DNA of 64,000 nt from Streptomyces harbinensis (GCF_900116145.1 NZ_FPAB01000006.1:124001-188000), one strand, 5' to 3'. Shown: positions 8,617 through 18,145, numbered from the stretch's first letter. Numbers and translations: made by a program. The notes: generated from the sequence alone by a model not told the origin.

Positions 8617-9882
8617 GTGACGGAACGGGCGCGGACAGACGCGGCGGGAGCGGCGAACGCGACGGGAGCTGAGCGCGCCGACGCGACGGCGGCAGGACCC
8701 GCGGGTACGGCAGGAGCGGACACCACGGCAGCGGGACCCGTGGACGCGACGGACCCGGCCGCGTCCGCGGCCTCCGCCGCGGCTGCGGCCCTCGCCTCGG
8801 CGCCAGCCCGGGCACGTACCCGGACCGGGACGCGTACCCGCCGACGGCGGCCCGGCGGCGGCCGTCCGCTGCTCACCGCCGCCTGCGGCCTGGCGCTGGC
8901 CGGCTGGATGCTGGCCGGCTCCCTGCCCTCCCCCGGCGACACCGCCGGTGCCGGCCACGCCCACGGCGAGCCGCCACCGGTCGCCGGCGGCCGGGTGGTC
9001 CAGGTGGACGACACCACGGACGACGACGACACCATCGGCTCGCTCGCCGCCCGCGAAACCTGCGCGAACGGCACCGACCCCGCCGCGTACAGCTGGTCGC
9101 CCTCCCGCGACGGCGGCGAAGCGGTCCGGCGGATCACCGAACGCGGCCGGCTGATCGTGGGCGTCGACCAGAACAGCTACCTGTGGGGCTACCGCGCCCC
9201 CGACGACCCGCAGACCGTCATCGGCTTCGACATCGACCTGGCCCGCGCGGTGGCCGCCGATCTGCTCGGCGACCCCGGACGCGTCACCCTGCGGCCCATC
9301 CCCACCGACCAGCGGATCCCGCTGCTGGAGAACCGGGAGGTGGACATGGTCATCCGCAGCATGTCCATCACCTGCGACCGCTGGGAGGCGGTGGCGTTCT
9401 CCGCCCCGTACTTCGACACCGGCCAGCAACTGCTCGCCCCCCGCTGGTCCGGCATCACCGGCTTCGACTCCTCGCTGGCCGGCATGCGGGTGTGCAGCGG
9501 CGACGACACCACCGCCCGCGTCCTGCTGGAGCGGGAGCCGCACGGCGCCGAACTGGTCACCGCCGGCGGCCACCTGGACTGCCTGGTGCGCATCCAGCTC
9601 GGCGAGGCCGACGCCCTGATGACCGACGGCGCGCTCGCCGCCGCCCACGCGGCGCAGGACCCCACCATGCGGCTGATCGGCGAGCCGATCAAGGAGGAGT
9701 CCTACGGCATCGCCATGAACCTCGACGACCAGGACCTGGTGCGCCGGGTCAACGCCATACTGGAGGACTACCGCTCCGGTGGCGACGGCAGTGCCTGGCA
9801 GCTGGCGTACCGGACCTGGCTCGCCGACTGGTTCCCGCCGGACATCTCGCCCGAGCCGGCCGCGCCCCGCTACCGGGACTGA
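8617..9882 (+). CDS. GlnH-like membrane-anchored amino-acid-binding protein (SBP_bac_3)
   Basis: 421 residues. The first 80 are Ala/Thr/Arg-rich and predicted cytoplasmic. A membrane helix follows at about 84-103 (GLALAGWMLAGSLP), then the family-3 solute-binding fold from about residue 155: GRLIVGVDQNSYLWGYR, IGFDIDLARAVAADLLG, the ligand loop ENREVDMVIRSMSITCDR, FSAPYF and the late EADALMTDGALAA. These motifs mark a glutamate/glutamine/aspartate-type binding protein. A Cys sits at residue 90 inside the helix, but the sequence before it (TAAC after a basic run) is a poor lipobox, so I favour a helical anchor over a lipoprotein. No amino-acid permease is adjacent, so it probably senses rather than imports. 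GTG start with GGAGGAGGG upstream. Confidence 0.85.
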   Translation: MTERARTDAAGAANATGAERADATAAGPAGTAGADTTAAGPVDATDPAASAASAAAAALASAPARARTRTGTRTRRRRPGGGRPLLTAACGLALAGWMLAGSLPSPGDTAGAGHAHGEPPPVAGGRVVQVDDTTDDDDTIGSLAARETCANGTDPAAYSWSPSRDGGEAVRRITERGRLIVGVDQNSYLWGYRAPDDPQTVIGFDIDLARAVAADLLGDPGRVTLRPIPTDQRIPLLENREVDMVIRSMSITCDRWEAVAFSAPYFDTGQQLLAPRWSGITGFDSSLAGMRVCSGDDTTARVLLEREPHGAELVTAGGHLDCLVRIQLGEADALMTDGALAAAHAAQDPTMRLIGEPIKEESYGIAMNLDDQDLVRRVNAILEDYRSGGDGSAWQLAYRTWLADWFPPDISPEPAAPRYRD

Positions 9883-9997
9883 CGGTGAACCGCACCCGGG
9901 CGGGGGAAGGATCAAGCAGCAGTCGGAACCGAGCAGATCAGACCAGGTGAGCAGGCATGCAGCAGAAGCAGTGGCGGACGGGACAGAGGGGAGAACA

Positions 9998-11245
9998 ATG
10001 GCCCCGGATTCCGGTCAACGGGTGCTGAGCCGGGAGGAAGTGGACCGCGCCCTCGTACGGCTCGCCGCCGAGCACGAGGCGATCGAGTCCTCCCTGCTCA
10101 CCCTCCAGGACCACGCCGGCCGCCGGCTGCTCGAAGGCGCGCGGCTCACCGGGCTCACCCGCGAACGCTGGCAGCGTGCCGAGGCCACCGTCGCCGACCT
10201 GTGGTCCTGGTTCGAGACCTGCACCGAAACGCTCACCACCGCCCGTGAGCTGCGCGCCCGCCGCCGCTTCCCCGGACGCGAGGAACTGACCCGGCTCAGC
10301 CTGCTCCTGGAGGGCCGCAACCTGGTGATCTCCGGCGGCGAACTGCTCGCCGAACACACCAGCTGGCAGCAGCTGGTGGCCCGGATGAACCGCGGGTACG
10401 CCGAAGTCCTCGACGTCGTCGCCGCCGCCGACGCCGTGTGGTCCGCGCTGCCCGCCCGCATAGACCTGCTCTCCGCCGAACTGCGCCGGGTCAGCGAACT
10501 GGCCCACTCCGCCGGGGTGCGCCCCGGTACCCACCCGGCCGGCGACGACCTGGAACGGGTCACCGGCGAACTCACCGCGCTGCGCGCCGAGGTGATCTCC
10601 GACCCGCTGGCGTTCTGGCTGCCCGACCCCGGCCGGGCCACCCCCGGCGGAGGCCGCCCCGACACCGCACGCTACGACCGGGCCGCCCGCACCCTGGACG
10701 ACATCCGGCGCGAGGTGGACGCCGTCTTCGGCGTGCGCAAGGACGCCGAAGCCCGGCTGCTGGGCCTGCGCGACGTGCTCTCCCGGGCGGACCGCACCCT
10801 CGCCGAGGCCCGCGCCGCCCGGGTCGAGGTGCTCTCCAAGATCGCCGCCAGCGAGGTGCCGGCCGTCAGCGGGCCGCCCGTCGCCCTCCAGCAACAGCTC
10901 GCCACCGCGGGCGACTACCGGCGCCGCGCCCAGTGGCACCGGCTCTCCCCGCTCCTGGACGCCCTGGAGGTGCGGGCCGAGGAGGAGCTGGAGCGGGCCC
11001 GTTCCTCCCTCTCCGCCGTCACCGCCCCGCTCGCGATACGCGCCGAACTGCGCGGCCGGCTCGACGCGTACCGCGCCAAGGCCGTCCGGCTCGGCAAGGA
11101 CGACGACCCGCTGCTGGCCGAACGGTACGACGCCGCCCGCCGGCTGCTGTGGACCGCGCCGTGCGATCTGCGCGCCGCCGAGGGCGCCGTCCAGCGCTAC
11201 CAGGAGGTGGCGGCCGACCTGCTCTCCCCGAGGAGCGAGCCATGA
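9998..11245 (+). CDS. Helical coiled-coil-rich protein of the PknG operon, unknown function
   Basis: 415 residues, no signal peptide or membrane segment, rich in Leu, Ala, Arg and Glu with long heptad-like stretches (LVRLAAEHEAIESSLLTLQD near the N-terminus, EVRAEEELERARSSLSAV near the C-terminus). Predicted cytosolic and largely helical. I recognise no enzyme motif. Its place, after the GlnH-like protein and overlapping the kinase start by ATGA (11242-11245), implies co-translation with the kinase and suggests a scaffold, adaptor or substrate; that role is inference. Start ATG at 9998 has GGGGAG upstream; the frame stays open back to 9779 but without codons that make sense. Confidence 0.7.
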   Translation: MAPDSGQRVLSREEVDRALVRLAAEHEAIESSLLTLQDHAGRRLLEGARLTGLTRERWQRAEATVADLWSWFETCTETLTTARELRARRRFPGREELTRLSLLLEGRNLVISGGELLAEHTSWQQLVARMNRGYAEVLDVVAAADAVWSALPARIDLLSAELRRVSELAHSAGVRPGTHPAGDDLERVTGELTALRAEVISDPLAFWLPDPGRATPGGGRPDTARYDRAARTLDDIRREVDAVFGVRKDAEARLLGLRDVLSRADRTLAEARAARVEVLSKIAASEVPAVSGPPVALQQQLATAGDYRRRAQWHRLSPLLDALEVRAEEELERARSSLSAVTAPLAIRAELRGRLDAYRAKAVRLGKDDDPLLAERYDAARRLLWTAPCDLRAAEGAVQRYQEVAADLLSPRSEP

Positions 11246-13794
11246 GCGGCACCGGGTCCGGGCCGCTCCCCTGCCAGCGGCCCGACTGCGCCGGCCGGTA
11301 CGAGGACGTCGGCGACGGCCGGCTGTACTGCGACCTGTGCGGGCTCGCCCCGGTGCTGTCCCCGCGCGGCGACATCGGGACGGTGGCCACCGGGCTGACC
11401 GTTCCCCCGCAGCGCGGCCCCGCCCCTTCCCCTGAGCCGGAGCCGGAGCCGGCCTCGGCCTCGGCCGGTTCTGCCCCCCGGCCCGCCCCCGGGCCCGGCC
11501 CGGATTCCGGCGCCGGGCCCGGCTCCGCGCGGTCGCTGCCCAGCTCCCGCCTGTCGCACCGTTCCGTCTCCGGTTCGCTGTCCCGCTCCGGCGCCCACCC
11601 GTTCGCGGACCGCTCGGTGTCGGTCCGCAGCTCCCGGTCCACCGCCACCGGCTCCCGCCACCGGCTCGGCGCCGGCCTGGTGACCGTTCCCCCCGTACCG
11701 CGCCCCGACCCGCTCGACCAGGTGCTCGCCGACCCCGAAGTACCCGAGCGCAAACGCTTCTGCGGCAACAGCGACTGCGGCGAACGCGTCGGCCGCACCC
11801 GGGGCGACCGGCCGGGCCGCAGCGAGGGGTACTGCACCCGCTGCGGCCACCCGTACTCCTTCGTGCCCAAGCTGCGCCCGGGCGACCTGGTGCACGACCA
11901 GTACGAGATCGCCGGCTGCCTCGCCCACGGCGGCCTCGGCTGGATCTACCTCGCCCGCGACACCAAGGTCAGCAACCGCTGGGTGGTGCTCAAGGGCCTG
12001 CTGGACACCGGCGACGACGACGCCATGGAAGTGGCCATCTCCGAACGCCGCTTCCTCGCCGAGATCGAACACTCCACCATCGTGCGGATCTACAACTTCG
12101 TCGAACACCTCGACCGCCGCACCGGCAGCCTCGACGGCTACATCGTGATGGAGTACGTGGGCGGCCGGTCGCTGAAGGAGATCGCCAACGCCCGCCGCAC
12201 CCCCGACGGCCGCCGCGACCCGCTGCCGGTGGAGCAGGCGTGCGCGTACGGCATCGAGGCGCTCGACGCGCTCGCGCATCTGCACAGCCGCCAGTTGCTG
12301 TACTGCGACTTCAAGGTGGACAACGCGATCCAGCAGAACGACCAGCTCAAGCTCATCGACATGGGCGCGGTGCGGCGGATGGACGACACCGGGAGCGCGG
12401 TGTGGGGCACGGTCGGGTACCAGGCGCCCGAGGTCGCCGAGATCGGGCCGTCCGTCGCGTCCGACCTGTACACCGTGGCGCGGACCCTCGCGGTGCTGAC
12501 CTTCGACTTCCAGGGCTACACGACGGTCTTCCAGGACAGCTTGCCGGAGCCGGAGCACGTGGAGGTCTTCCAGCGGTACGAGTCGTTCTACCGGCTGCTC
12601 GTCCGGGCCACCGATCCGGACCCGGAGCGGCGGTTCTCCTCGGCGCAGCAGATGTCCGAGCAGCTGACGGGCGTGCTGCGGGAGGTGGTGGCGCTCCAGT
12701 CGGGGCAGCCGCAGCCGGCGCTGTCGCAGCTGTTCGGCCCGGAACTGCGGGTGCCGGACACCGAGCTGATGCCGGCCGTGGGCCGCGAGGTGTCGGCCCT
12801 GGGCGCGCGGCGGCGGCGCGGGAAGCACCCCCGGCCGGCGCCGGCGTCGCCGGCGGCGTCCGGCCCGCTGACCATGCCGGTGGACATCGAACGGACCGCC
12901 CTGTCGCTGCCGGTGCCCAAGGTCGCCCCGGACGACCCGAACGCGGGTTTCCTGTCGGGCCTGACGGCCGCCGCCCCGTCCGATCTGCTGGGCGCCCTGA
13001 ACGCCGCCCCGGCGGACTCCGTGGAGCGGCGGCTGCGCGAACTGCGCGCGCTGCTCGAACTGCCGGACAGCCGGGGCCGGGAGAGCGCCCGCCTGTTGCT
13101 GGCCGGACTGGAGAACGAGTACGGCGACGACTGGCGGGTCGTCTGGTACCAGGGCGTGGCGGCACTGGCCACCGGCGACCTGGGGACGGCGGCGCTGTCC
13201 TTCGACGCGGTGTACGACGCGTTCCCGGGCGAGGTGGCGCCGAAGCTGGCGCTCGCGGTCTGCGCCGAGACCCTGGGCCAGCTGGACAACGCGGCCGACT
13301 ACTACGAGCTGGTGTGGCGCACCGATCCCAGCCATGTCAGCGCGGGCTTCGGCCTGGCCCGGGTACGGCTGGCGGCCGGCGACCGCGAGCGGGCGGTGGC
13401 GGCGCTGGAGTCGGTGCCCGACACCTCGGCCCACCACATCGCCGCCCGGGTGGCGGCGGTACGGGCCCGGCTGCGGCAGCGTTCACCTGCGGAATCGCTC
13501 CTGCCGGACCTGCTGGCGGCGGGGCGGCAGGTGGAGGCGCTGCTCGCGGGCGGACTGGAACCATCGCTGGGTGAACAGCTGTCCTGTGAAGTGCTGGGGT
13601 CCGCGCTGGACTGGCTGCTGTCCGGCCATTCCGGACAGGATGGGCGGCTTCTGGGCACGCCACTGGAGGAGACGGGTATCAGACTGGGTCTGGAACGCTC
13701 CTACCGGCGGCTCGCGCAGTGGGCGCCGGACAGTAGTGAACGGATTGAACTGGTGGAGGCGGCCAACCGCTTCCGCCCGAGGACATGGGTGTGA
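11242..13794 (+). CDS. pknG: PknG-type Ser/Thr protein kinase with zinc ribbons and TPR tail
   Basis: 850 residues. Layout: an N-terminal CxxxxC...CxxC ribbon (about 10-37), a Ser/Pro/Arg-rich disordered linker, a rubredoxin-like four-Cys module (RFCGNSDCGE ... CTRCGHPY, about 172-210) as in PknG, then the kinase domain (about 218-480). Kinase motifs: AHGGLGWIYLARD (glycine loop), VVLKGL (Lys about 251), YCDFKVDNAI (catalytic Asp about 356, HRD replaced by YCD) and LIDMGAVR (DFG replaced by DMG, Asp about 373). The tail has tetratricopeptide-like helices (about 580-830). Mycobacterial PknG phosphorylates the FHA regulator OdhI/GarA and tunes glutamate and TCA metabolism; the FHA gene three places downstream is a natural partner candidate. 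Start overlaps the preceding stop. Confidence 0.88.
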   Translation: MSGTGSGPLPCQRPDCAGRYEDVGDGRLYCDLCGLAPVLSPRGDIGTVATGLTVPPQRGPAPSPEPEPEPASASAGSAPRPAPGPGPDSGAGPGSARSLPSSRLSHRSVSGSLSRSGAHPFADRSVSVRSSRSTATGSRHRLGAGLVTVPPVPRPDPLDQVLADPEVPERKRFCGNSDCGERVGRTRGDRPGRSEGYCTRCGHPYSFVPKLRPGDLVHDQYEIAGCLAHGGLGWIYLARDTKVSNRWVVLKGLLDTGDDDAMEVAISERRFLAEIEHSTIVRIYNFVEHLDRRTGSLDGYIVMEYVGGRSLKEIANARRTPDGRRDPLPVEQACAYGIEALDALAHLHSRQLLYCDFKVDNAIQQNDQLKLIDMGAVRRMDDTGSAVWGTVGYQAPEVAEIGPSVASDLYTVARTLAVLTFDFQGYTTVFQDSLPEPEHVEVFQRYESFYRLLVRATDPDPERRFSSAQQMSEQLTGVLREVVALQSGQPQPALSQLFGPELRVPDTELMPAVGREVSALGARRRRGKHPRPAPASPAASGPLTMPVDIERTALSLPVPKVAPDDPNAGFLSGLTAAAPSDLLGALNAAPADSVERRLRELRALLELPDSRGRESARLLLAGLENEYGDDWRVVWYQGVAALATGDLGTAALSFDAVYDAFPGEVAPKLALAVCAETLGQLDNAADYYELVWRTDPSHVSAGFGLARVRLAAGDRERAVAALESVPDTSAHHIAARVAAVRARLRQRSPAESLLPDLLAAGRQVEALLAGGLEPSLGEQLSCEVLGSALDWLLSGHSGQDGRLLGTPLEETGIRLGLERSYRRLAQWAPDSSERIELVEAANRFRPRTWV

Positions 13795-16700
13795 CGATGC
13801 CGCAGCTCGACCAACTCTCCGCCTGCCCCGGCTGCGGTGAGCCGTTGGATGCCGACGACGAGTTCTGCGGCAACTGCGGCCAACACCTGCGCACCCCTCC
13901 CCCGATGACAGCCCGCCCCGCCGCCCGCCGCCCCACCGCGCCGGGGGCGCGGGGCGCGGGAGCGCAGGGAACCGGACCGCAGAGCCCGGCCGCACCGGGC
14001 GCGGCAGCACCGGGCGCGGCAGCGCAGGGCACCGGACCACAGAGCCCGGCCGCACCGGGCGCGGCAGCGCAGGGGGCAACTCAGCGGGGCGCGGGAGCAC
14101 AGGCCACCGGACCGCAGGCCACGGCACAGCCGGGCACCACGGACGGCGCCGGTGCCCGGCCACAGGCCACGGACCCCGCTGGTGCGGCGCCCCGCACCCC
14201 AGCGGCCCCCGCAGGCAACGGCGCGACGGTGCCGACCGGCACGCAGCCCCCCGGAAAGACGGCCCCGGCCGCGCCGCAGACCCCGGACGCGGCATCGACG
14301 TCCACACCCGATCGGCGACCGAACGACCCCGCCACCGGGGCCCCCGCCCTGGGCGGGCGGCCCCCGGCCGCCGGCCGGGCCCAGGCGCCCGCTCACCCCG
14401 GCGCCACGCCACCGGCGCCCGGCACCGGCGCGACCCCGGCCCGCCCCGCCGGGGCGCAAGCACCGGCCGGCGCGGTCTCGAACACCCCTGCCGCACCTCC
14501 GGATACAGCGGCGCCCGGCCCCGGAACCGCCCCGGTCCGGCCGGCTGGCACGGCACCGGGCAGCCCGGCCATGCCGGGCACCGGCAGCACGCCGACCGGT
14601 GCCCCCGGAACACCGGCACCGGCACCGGACGCCGCGCAGGCGCCTGCACCGCAAGCCCCCGGTATCGGTACACCCCAGCAGCCCACCGCCGCGAACACCC
14701 CGGCGCACGGCGCGGGTCCGAACCCCAGCGCGCCCGGCACCGCTCAAGGCCGCACCACCAACCCCGGTGCGGCAACCGGCAGCGACAACGCACCGGTCAC
14801 GGCTCCCCCGGCCCAGGCCCCGGGCACGGCCGCCAACGGACCAGCCACCCCCACCGGTACGGCCTCGCAGCGCGCCGGACAGGGCCCGGAATCGCCACCG
14901 GCGGTAGGCGGAACCAGCGGCAGCAACGACAAGCCGTCCGCCGCACCCCGCGCACACACACCGGCGCCGAACCCCGGAAGCGCCCCGCAGCAGCCCGCCC
15001 CAGCGCCCGGCGCCGGACAGCACCCCGCAGCCAACAGCCCGCACCCGTCACCGGCAGCAGCTGCCCCCGGCAGCGGCGCCCCTTCGCAGGCGCCGGCGCC
15101 CGGTGCCGCGTCCAGCACCCCGGCCGCGCCCGCTGGAACCGCGCCGCAGCAGCCCGCCGCGACCACCCAGGCACACGACGGCAAGCCGAACGTTTCGGCT
15201 GCGGGTCCGGGTACCACTTCCCCGGCCATCCCCGGCCACTCCGCGGCAGGGGCCGGCAAGGGCAACGGCAAGGCCACGAGCCCGGCTCCCGCTTCCGCCC
15301 AGCGGTCCGGTTCGGCCGGGGCCGCCGCCGGAGCGACGCCCGACAACCCCGCACGGCCCGCACCCAGCGACCCGGCAGCGCAGGGGCCCGGGGCGGGTTC
15401 CGCCGCCGCTGCTCGTCCGGCTCAGCCTGCCGCCCCGGCAGCGTCGCCGAACGCGCCTTCCGCCGCCCCGGCGGCTCCGCCGCAGGGCGGGGCGTCTTCC
15501 GGGCCGGCCGGCGGGCAGGCCGGTGCGGGGCGGGGGGAGGCGTACACGCCCACCGAGCCGGACTTCACCCTGCCGCCGCCGCAGCCGCAGCCGCAGGGGC
15601 CCGCCGGGTCGGCGCGGGGGAAGGCCGCGCCCCGGGCGGCGTCGGCGCCGCCGTCGCAGCCGCCGTCCTCGGCCGCCCCGGCGCAGCCCGCCCCCGCGCA
15701 GCCCTCGTCGGCTCCGCGGCTGCCCTCCCTCGATCCGCGGGCCACTGCCGCCGCCTCCGTCGCAGCGTCCGCGTCCGCCGCGTCCGGGCCCACCTCCCCG
15801 TCCTCCGCGTCCGGGTCCACCTCCGCCTCCGCCGCGTCCGGGGCCCCCGCCTCCGCCTCCGCCGCCGGTTCCGGGGGCTCCGCCTCCGCCGCCAACTCCC
15901 TGGGCACCGCCCCCGCCGATCCGCGGGCCGCCGCCGATCCGCGGACGCGGGACGCTCGGCCGCCGAACCGCGAGACCCATCCCGTGCTGTGCGCGCTCTG
16001 CTCGAAGGGCCGGGTCGACGCCGACGGCTACTGCTCCGACTGCGGCCGGGCGCAGCCCGGCGAGCGTGATCATGTCGAGCGGGCGCTCGGCGGGGTGGCC
16101 GCCGTGACGGACCTGGGGTTGCGGCACCACCGCAACGAGGACTCGTTCACCGTCTCGGCCACCGCCCTCGCCGACGGTTCACCGGCGGTCATCGCCGTCG
16201 TCTGTGACGGCGTGTCCTCCTCCTCCCGGCCGCACGAGGCGTCCGCCGCCGCCTCCGAGGCGGCGGCGGAATCGCTGCTCGCCTCGCTGCCGCGCGGCGT
16301 CTCCGGTCAGCAGGCCATGCACGACGCCGTCCTGTCGGCCGCCCGCGCGGTCGCCGATCTGGCCGACGCCGCCGCCGAGCCCGGGCAGAACGCCCCGGCC
16401 TGCACGCTGGTCAGCGCGGTCACCGCCGGCGGCATCCTCACCGTGGGCTGGGTCGGCGACAGCCGCGCCTACTGGATCCCCGCCGAACGCGGCGCCGCCG
16501 CGGCCCGGCTGACCGAGGACGACTCGTGGGCGGCCCAGATGGTGGCCGCCGGGCTGCTCAGCGAGGCGGAGGCGATGGCGGACCACCGCGCGCACGCCAT
16601 CACCGCCTGGCTCGGCGCGGACGCGGTCGAGGTCGAGCCGCACACCGCGTCGTTCAAGCCGGACCGGCCCGGCGTGGTGATCGTGTGCACGGACGGCCTG

Positions 16701-16871
16701 TGGAACTACGCCGAGTCCGCCGAGCAGCTGGCGCGGCTGGTGCCCGCCGGGGCCCGGGAGACCCCGTTGCCGACCGCCCAGCAACTGGTGCGGCACGCCC
16801 TGGAGTCGGGTGGCCACGACAACATCACCGTCGCGGTCATCCCGTTCCCGGTGGTGGATGTGGCGCGATGA
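13791..16871 (+). CDS. PP2C-family protein phosphatase with two zinc ribbons and a giant disordered linker
   Basis: About 1026 residues, several times the usual PP2C length. A short N-terminal ribbon (CPGCGEP ... FCGNCGQ) is followed by some 680 residues of Pro/Ala/Gly/Thr low complexity, a second ribbon (CALCSKGR ... CSDCGR) and a C-terminal PP2C domain of about 260 residues. Metal and catalytic motifs are intact: HHRNEDSF, VCDGVSS, VGWVGDSRAYW, VCTDGLWNYAE and HDNITVAV. It should be an Mn/Mg-dependent Ser/Thr phosphatase opposing the upstream kinase. The GTG at 13791 overlaps the kinase stop (GTGA) and lies 9 nt after GAGG; ATGs at 13785 and 13797 are alternatives. The linker holds a 60-bp tandem DNA repeat. 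Its stop overlaps the VWA start. Confidence 0.9.
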   Translation: MTMPQLDQLSACPGCGEPLDADDEFCGNCGQHLRTPPPMTARPAARRPTAPGARGAGAQGTGPQSPAAPGAAAPGAAAQGTGPQSPAAPGAAAQGATQRGAGAQATGPQATAQPGTTDGAGARPQATDPAGAAPRTPAAPAGNGATVPTGTQPPGKTAPAAPQTPDAASTSTPDRRPNDPATGAPALGGRPPAAGRAQAPAHPGATPPAPGTGATPARPAGAQAPAGAVSNTPAAPPDTAAPGPGTAPVRPAGTAPGSPAMPGTGSTPTGAPGTPAPAPDAAQAPAPQAPGIGTPQQPTAANTPAHGAGPNPSAPGTAQGRTTNPGAATGSDNAPVTAPPAQAPGTAANGPATPTGTASQRAGQGPESPPAVGGTSGSNDKPSAAPRAHTPAPNPGSAPQQPAPAPGAGQHPAANSPHPSPAAAAPGSGAPSQAPAPGAASSTPAAPAGTAPQQPAATTQAHDGKPNVSAAGPGTTSPAIPGHSAAGAGKGNGKATSPAPASAQRSGSAGAAAGATPDNPARPAPSDPAAQGPGAGSAAAARPAQPAAPAASPNAPSAAPAAPPQGGASSGPAGGQAGAGRGEAYTPTEPDFTLPPPQPQPQGPAGSARGKAAPRAASAPPSQPPSSAAPAQPAPAQPSSAPRLPSLDPRATAAASVAASASAASGPTSPSSASGSTSASAASGAPASASAAGSGGSASAANSLGTAPADPRAAADPRTRDARPPNRETHPVLCALCSKGRVDADGYCSDCGRAQPGERDHVERALGGVAAVTDLGLRHHRNEDSFTVSATALADGSPAVIAVVCDGVSSSSRPHEASAAASEAAAESLLASLPRGVSGQQAMHDAVLSAARAVADLADAAAEPGQNAPACTLVSAVTAGGILTVGWVGDSRAYWIPAERGAAAARLTEDDSWAAQMVAAGLLSEAEAMADHRAHAITAWLGADAVEVEPHTASFKPDRPGVVIVCTDGLWNYAESAEQLARLVPAGARETPLPTAQQLVRHALESGGHDNITVAVIPFPVVDVAR
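13961..14068 (+). repeat. 60-bp-period tandem repeat within the phosphatase linker
   Basis: Two copies of a 48-bp sequence (13961-14008 and 14021-14068) differ at two positions and are spaced at exactly 60 bp. Each encodes AQGTGPQSPAAPGAAA, and the 12 bp between them repeat part of the same unit (PGAA). It expands the disordered linker in frame. Repeats like this vary in length by slippage. Confidence 0.85.
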
Positions 16872-18145
16872 GTACGGGGCCGGTCTTCGGCGTCGAGGTC
16901 TACCAGAACGAGTATCTGCACCGAGGCGCCGACGAGATGCACGCGATCGTCACGGTCACCGCCACCGGCGGTGACCGGTCCTCGGACGCCGCCGTGGTGA
17001 TCATGGTGGACTGCTCGGGGTCGATGAACTACCCCTCCGCCAAGATGGACGCGGCCCGCCGCGCCACCGAGGCGGCCCTCGACACGCTGCGCGACGGCAC
17101 CGCGTTCGCCGTGGTGGCCGGTACGCACCGGGCCAGGGAGGTCTATCCGGGCGGGGGCCGGCTCGCGGTCGCCGACGCGGCCACCCGCGCGGCGGCGAGG
17201 CGGTCGCTGGGCGGGCTGACGGCGGACGGCGGCACCGCCATCAGCACCTGGCTGCTGCTCGCCGACCGGCTGCTGGCGACCTCCGGCGCCGCCGTCCGGC
17301 ACGGGCTGCTGCTCACCGACGGCCGTAACGAGCACGAGGAGCCGGAGCGGCTGCGCGCGGCGCTGGAGCGGTGCGCGGGCCACTTCACGTGTGACGCGCG
17401 TGGCGTCGGCACCGACTGGGAGGTGCGGGAGGTCACCGAGATCGCCGGCACGCTCCTGGGCAGCGCCGACATCGTCGCCGAACCGGAGGACCTGACGGCC
17501 GACTTCACCGCCATGATGGAGGCGGTGATGGGCAAGGGCATCGGGGATGTGAGCCTGCGCCTGTGGACGCCGCTGGGCGCGTCGGTGCGGTACGTGAAGC
17601 AGGTGGCCCCCGCAGTCGCCGATCTCACCGGGCGCCGTGCCGAGGCACCGCCGCGCGCCGGGGACTATCCGACGGGTTCCTGGGGCGAGGAGTCCCGCGA
17701 CTACCACCTCAGTGTGCGGGTGCCGCCGTGCGACGTGGGCCAGGAGATGCTGGCCGCCCGGGTGTCCCTGGTCGGCCCGGACGGGGTGACGGTCAGTGCC
17801 CGGCCCGGTCTGGTGCGCGCCGTGTGGACCGCCGATCCGGCCGCCGCCACCGCGCTCCATCCGCAGGTCGCCCACTACACCGGGCAGGAGGAGCTGGCCC
17901 GCGTCATCCAGCAGGGCGTCGATCTGCGCAAGCGCGGGGACACCGCCGGCGCCGCCGCCCGGCTGGGCCGGGCCGTCCAGCTGGCGCACGTCTCCGGCCA
18001 CGAGCAGACCTCACAACTGCTCGCAAAGGTAGTGGACGTGGAGGATGCGGCGACCGGTACTGTTCGGCTGAAGGCGAAAGTCGCCGAGGCCGACGCGATG
18101 ACCCTGGAGACGAGGTCGACGAAGACGGTCCGGGTAAAGAAGTAG
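16868..18145 (+). CDS. VWA (von Willebrand factor A) domain protein, TerY-like
   Basis: 425 residues, cytosolic. The VWA domain (about 35-235) has the MIDAS metal site: VIMVDCSGSMNYPS with DxSxS starting at D48, a Thr in the loop LTADGGTAISTWL, and LLLTDGRNEHEEPE as the third element. The C-terminal half holds beta-rich segments (DYHLSVRVPPCDVG) and then a helical region (RKRGDTAGAAARLGRAVQLA) with a TPR-like look. Intact MIDAS suggests metal-dependent binding of a partner protein. The start ATG overlaps the phosphatase stop (ATGA), implying equimolar synthesis. A VWA protein beside a PP2C and a Ser/Thr kinase matches the TerY-P triad described for tellurium-resistance-linked systems. Confidence 0.88.
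   Translation: MSTGPVFGVEVYQNEYLHRGADEMHAIVTVTATGGDRSSDAAVVIMVDCSGSMNYPSAKMDAARRATEAALDTLRDGTAFAVVAGTHRAREVYPGGGRLAVADAATRAAARRSLGGLTADGGTAISTWLLLADRLLATSGAAVRHGLLLTDGRNEHEEPERLRAALERCAGHFTCDARGVGTDWEVREVTEIAGTLLGSADIVAEPEDLTADFTAMMEAVMGKGIGDVSLRLWTPLGASVRYVKQVAPAVADLTGRRAEAPPRAGDYPTGSWGEESRDYHLSVRVPPCDVGQEMLAARVSLVGPDGVTVSARPGLVRAVWTADPAAATALHPQVAHYTGQEELARVIQQGVDLRKRGDTAGAAARLGRAVQLAHVSGHEQTSQLLAKVVDVEDAATGTVRLKAKVAEADAMTLETRSTKTVRVKK

Noticed and set aside
5653-9915. A 1420-residue open frame on the minus strand
   Set aside because: It runs antisense to the cellulase, GlnX-like and GlnH-like genes with His/Arg/Gly-rich composition; GC bias keeps shadow frames open.
10438-11241. Apparent 5' extension of the kinase frame by 268 residues
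   Set aside because: Arg/Pro-rich shadow of the helical-protein gene; the ATG at 11242 with the ATGA overlap is a much better start.
13900-15960. Possible CRISPR or minisatellite array in the phosphatase gene
   Set aside because: Only one clear pair of 48-bp copies and no equal spacers; the sequence is in-frame Pro/Ala coding.
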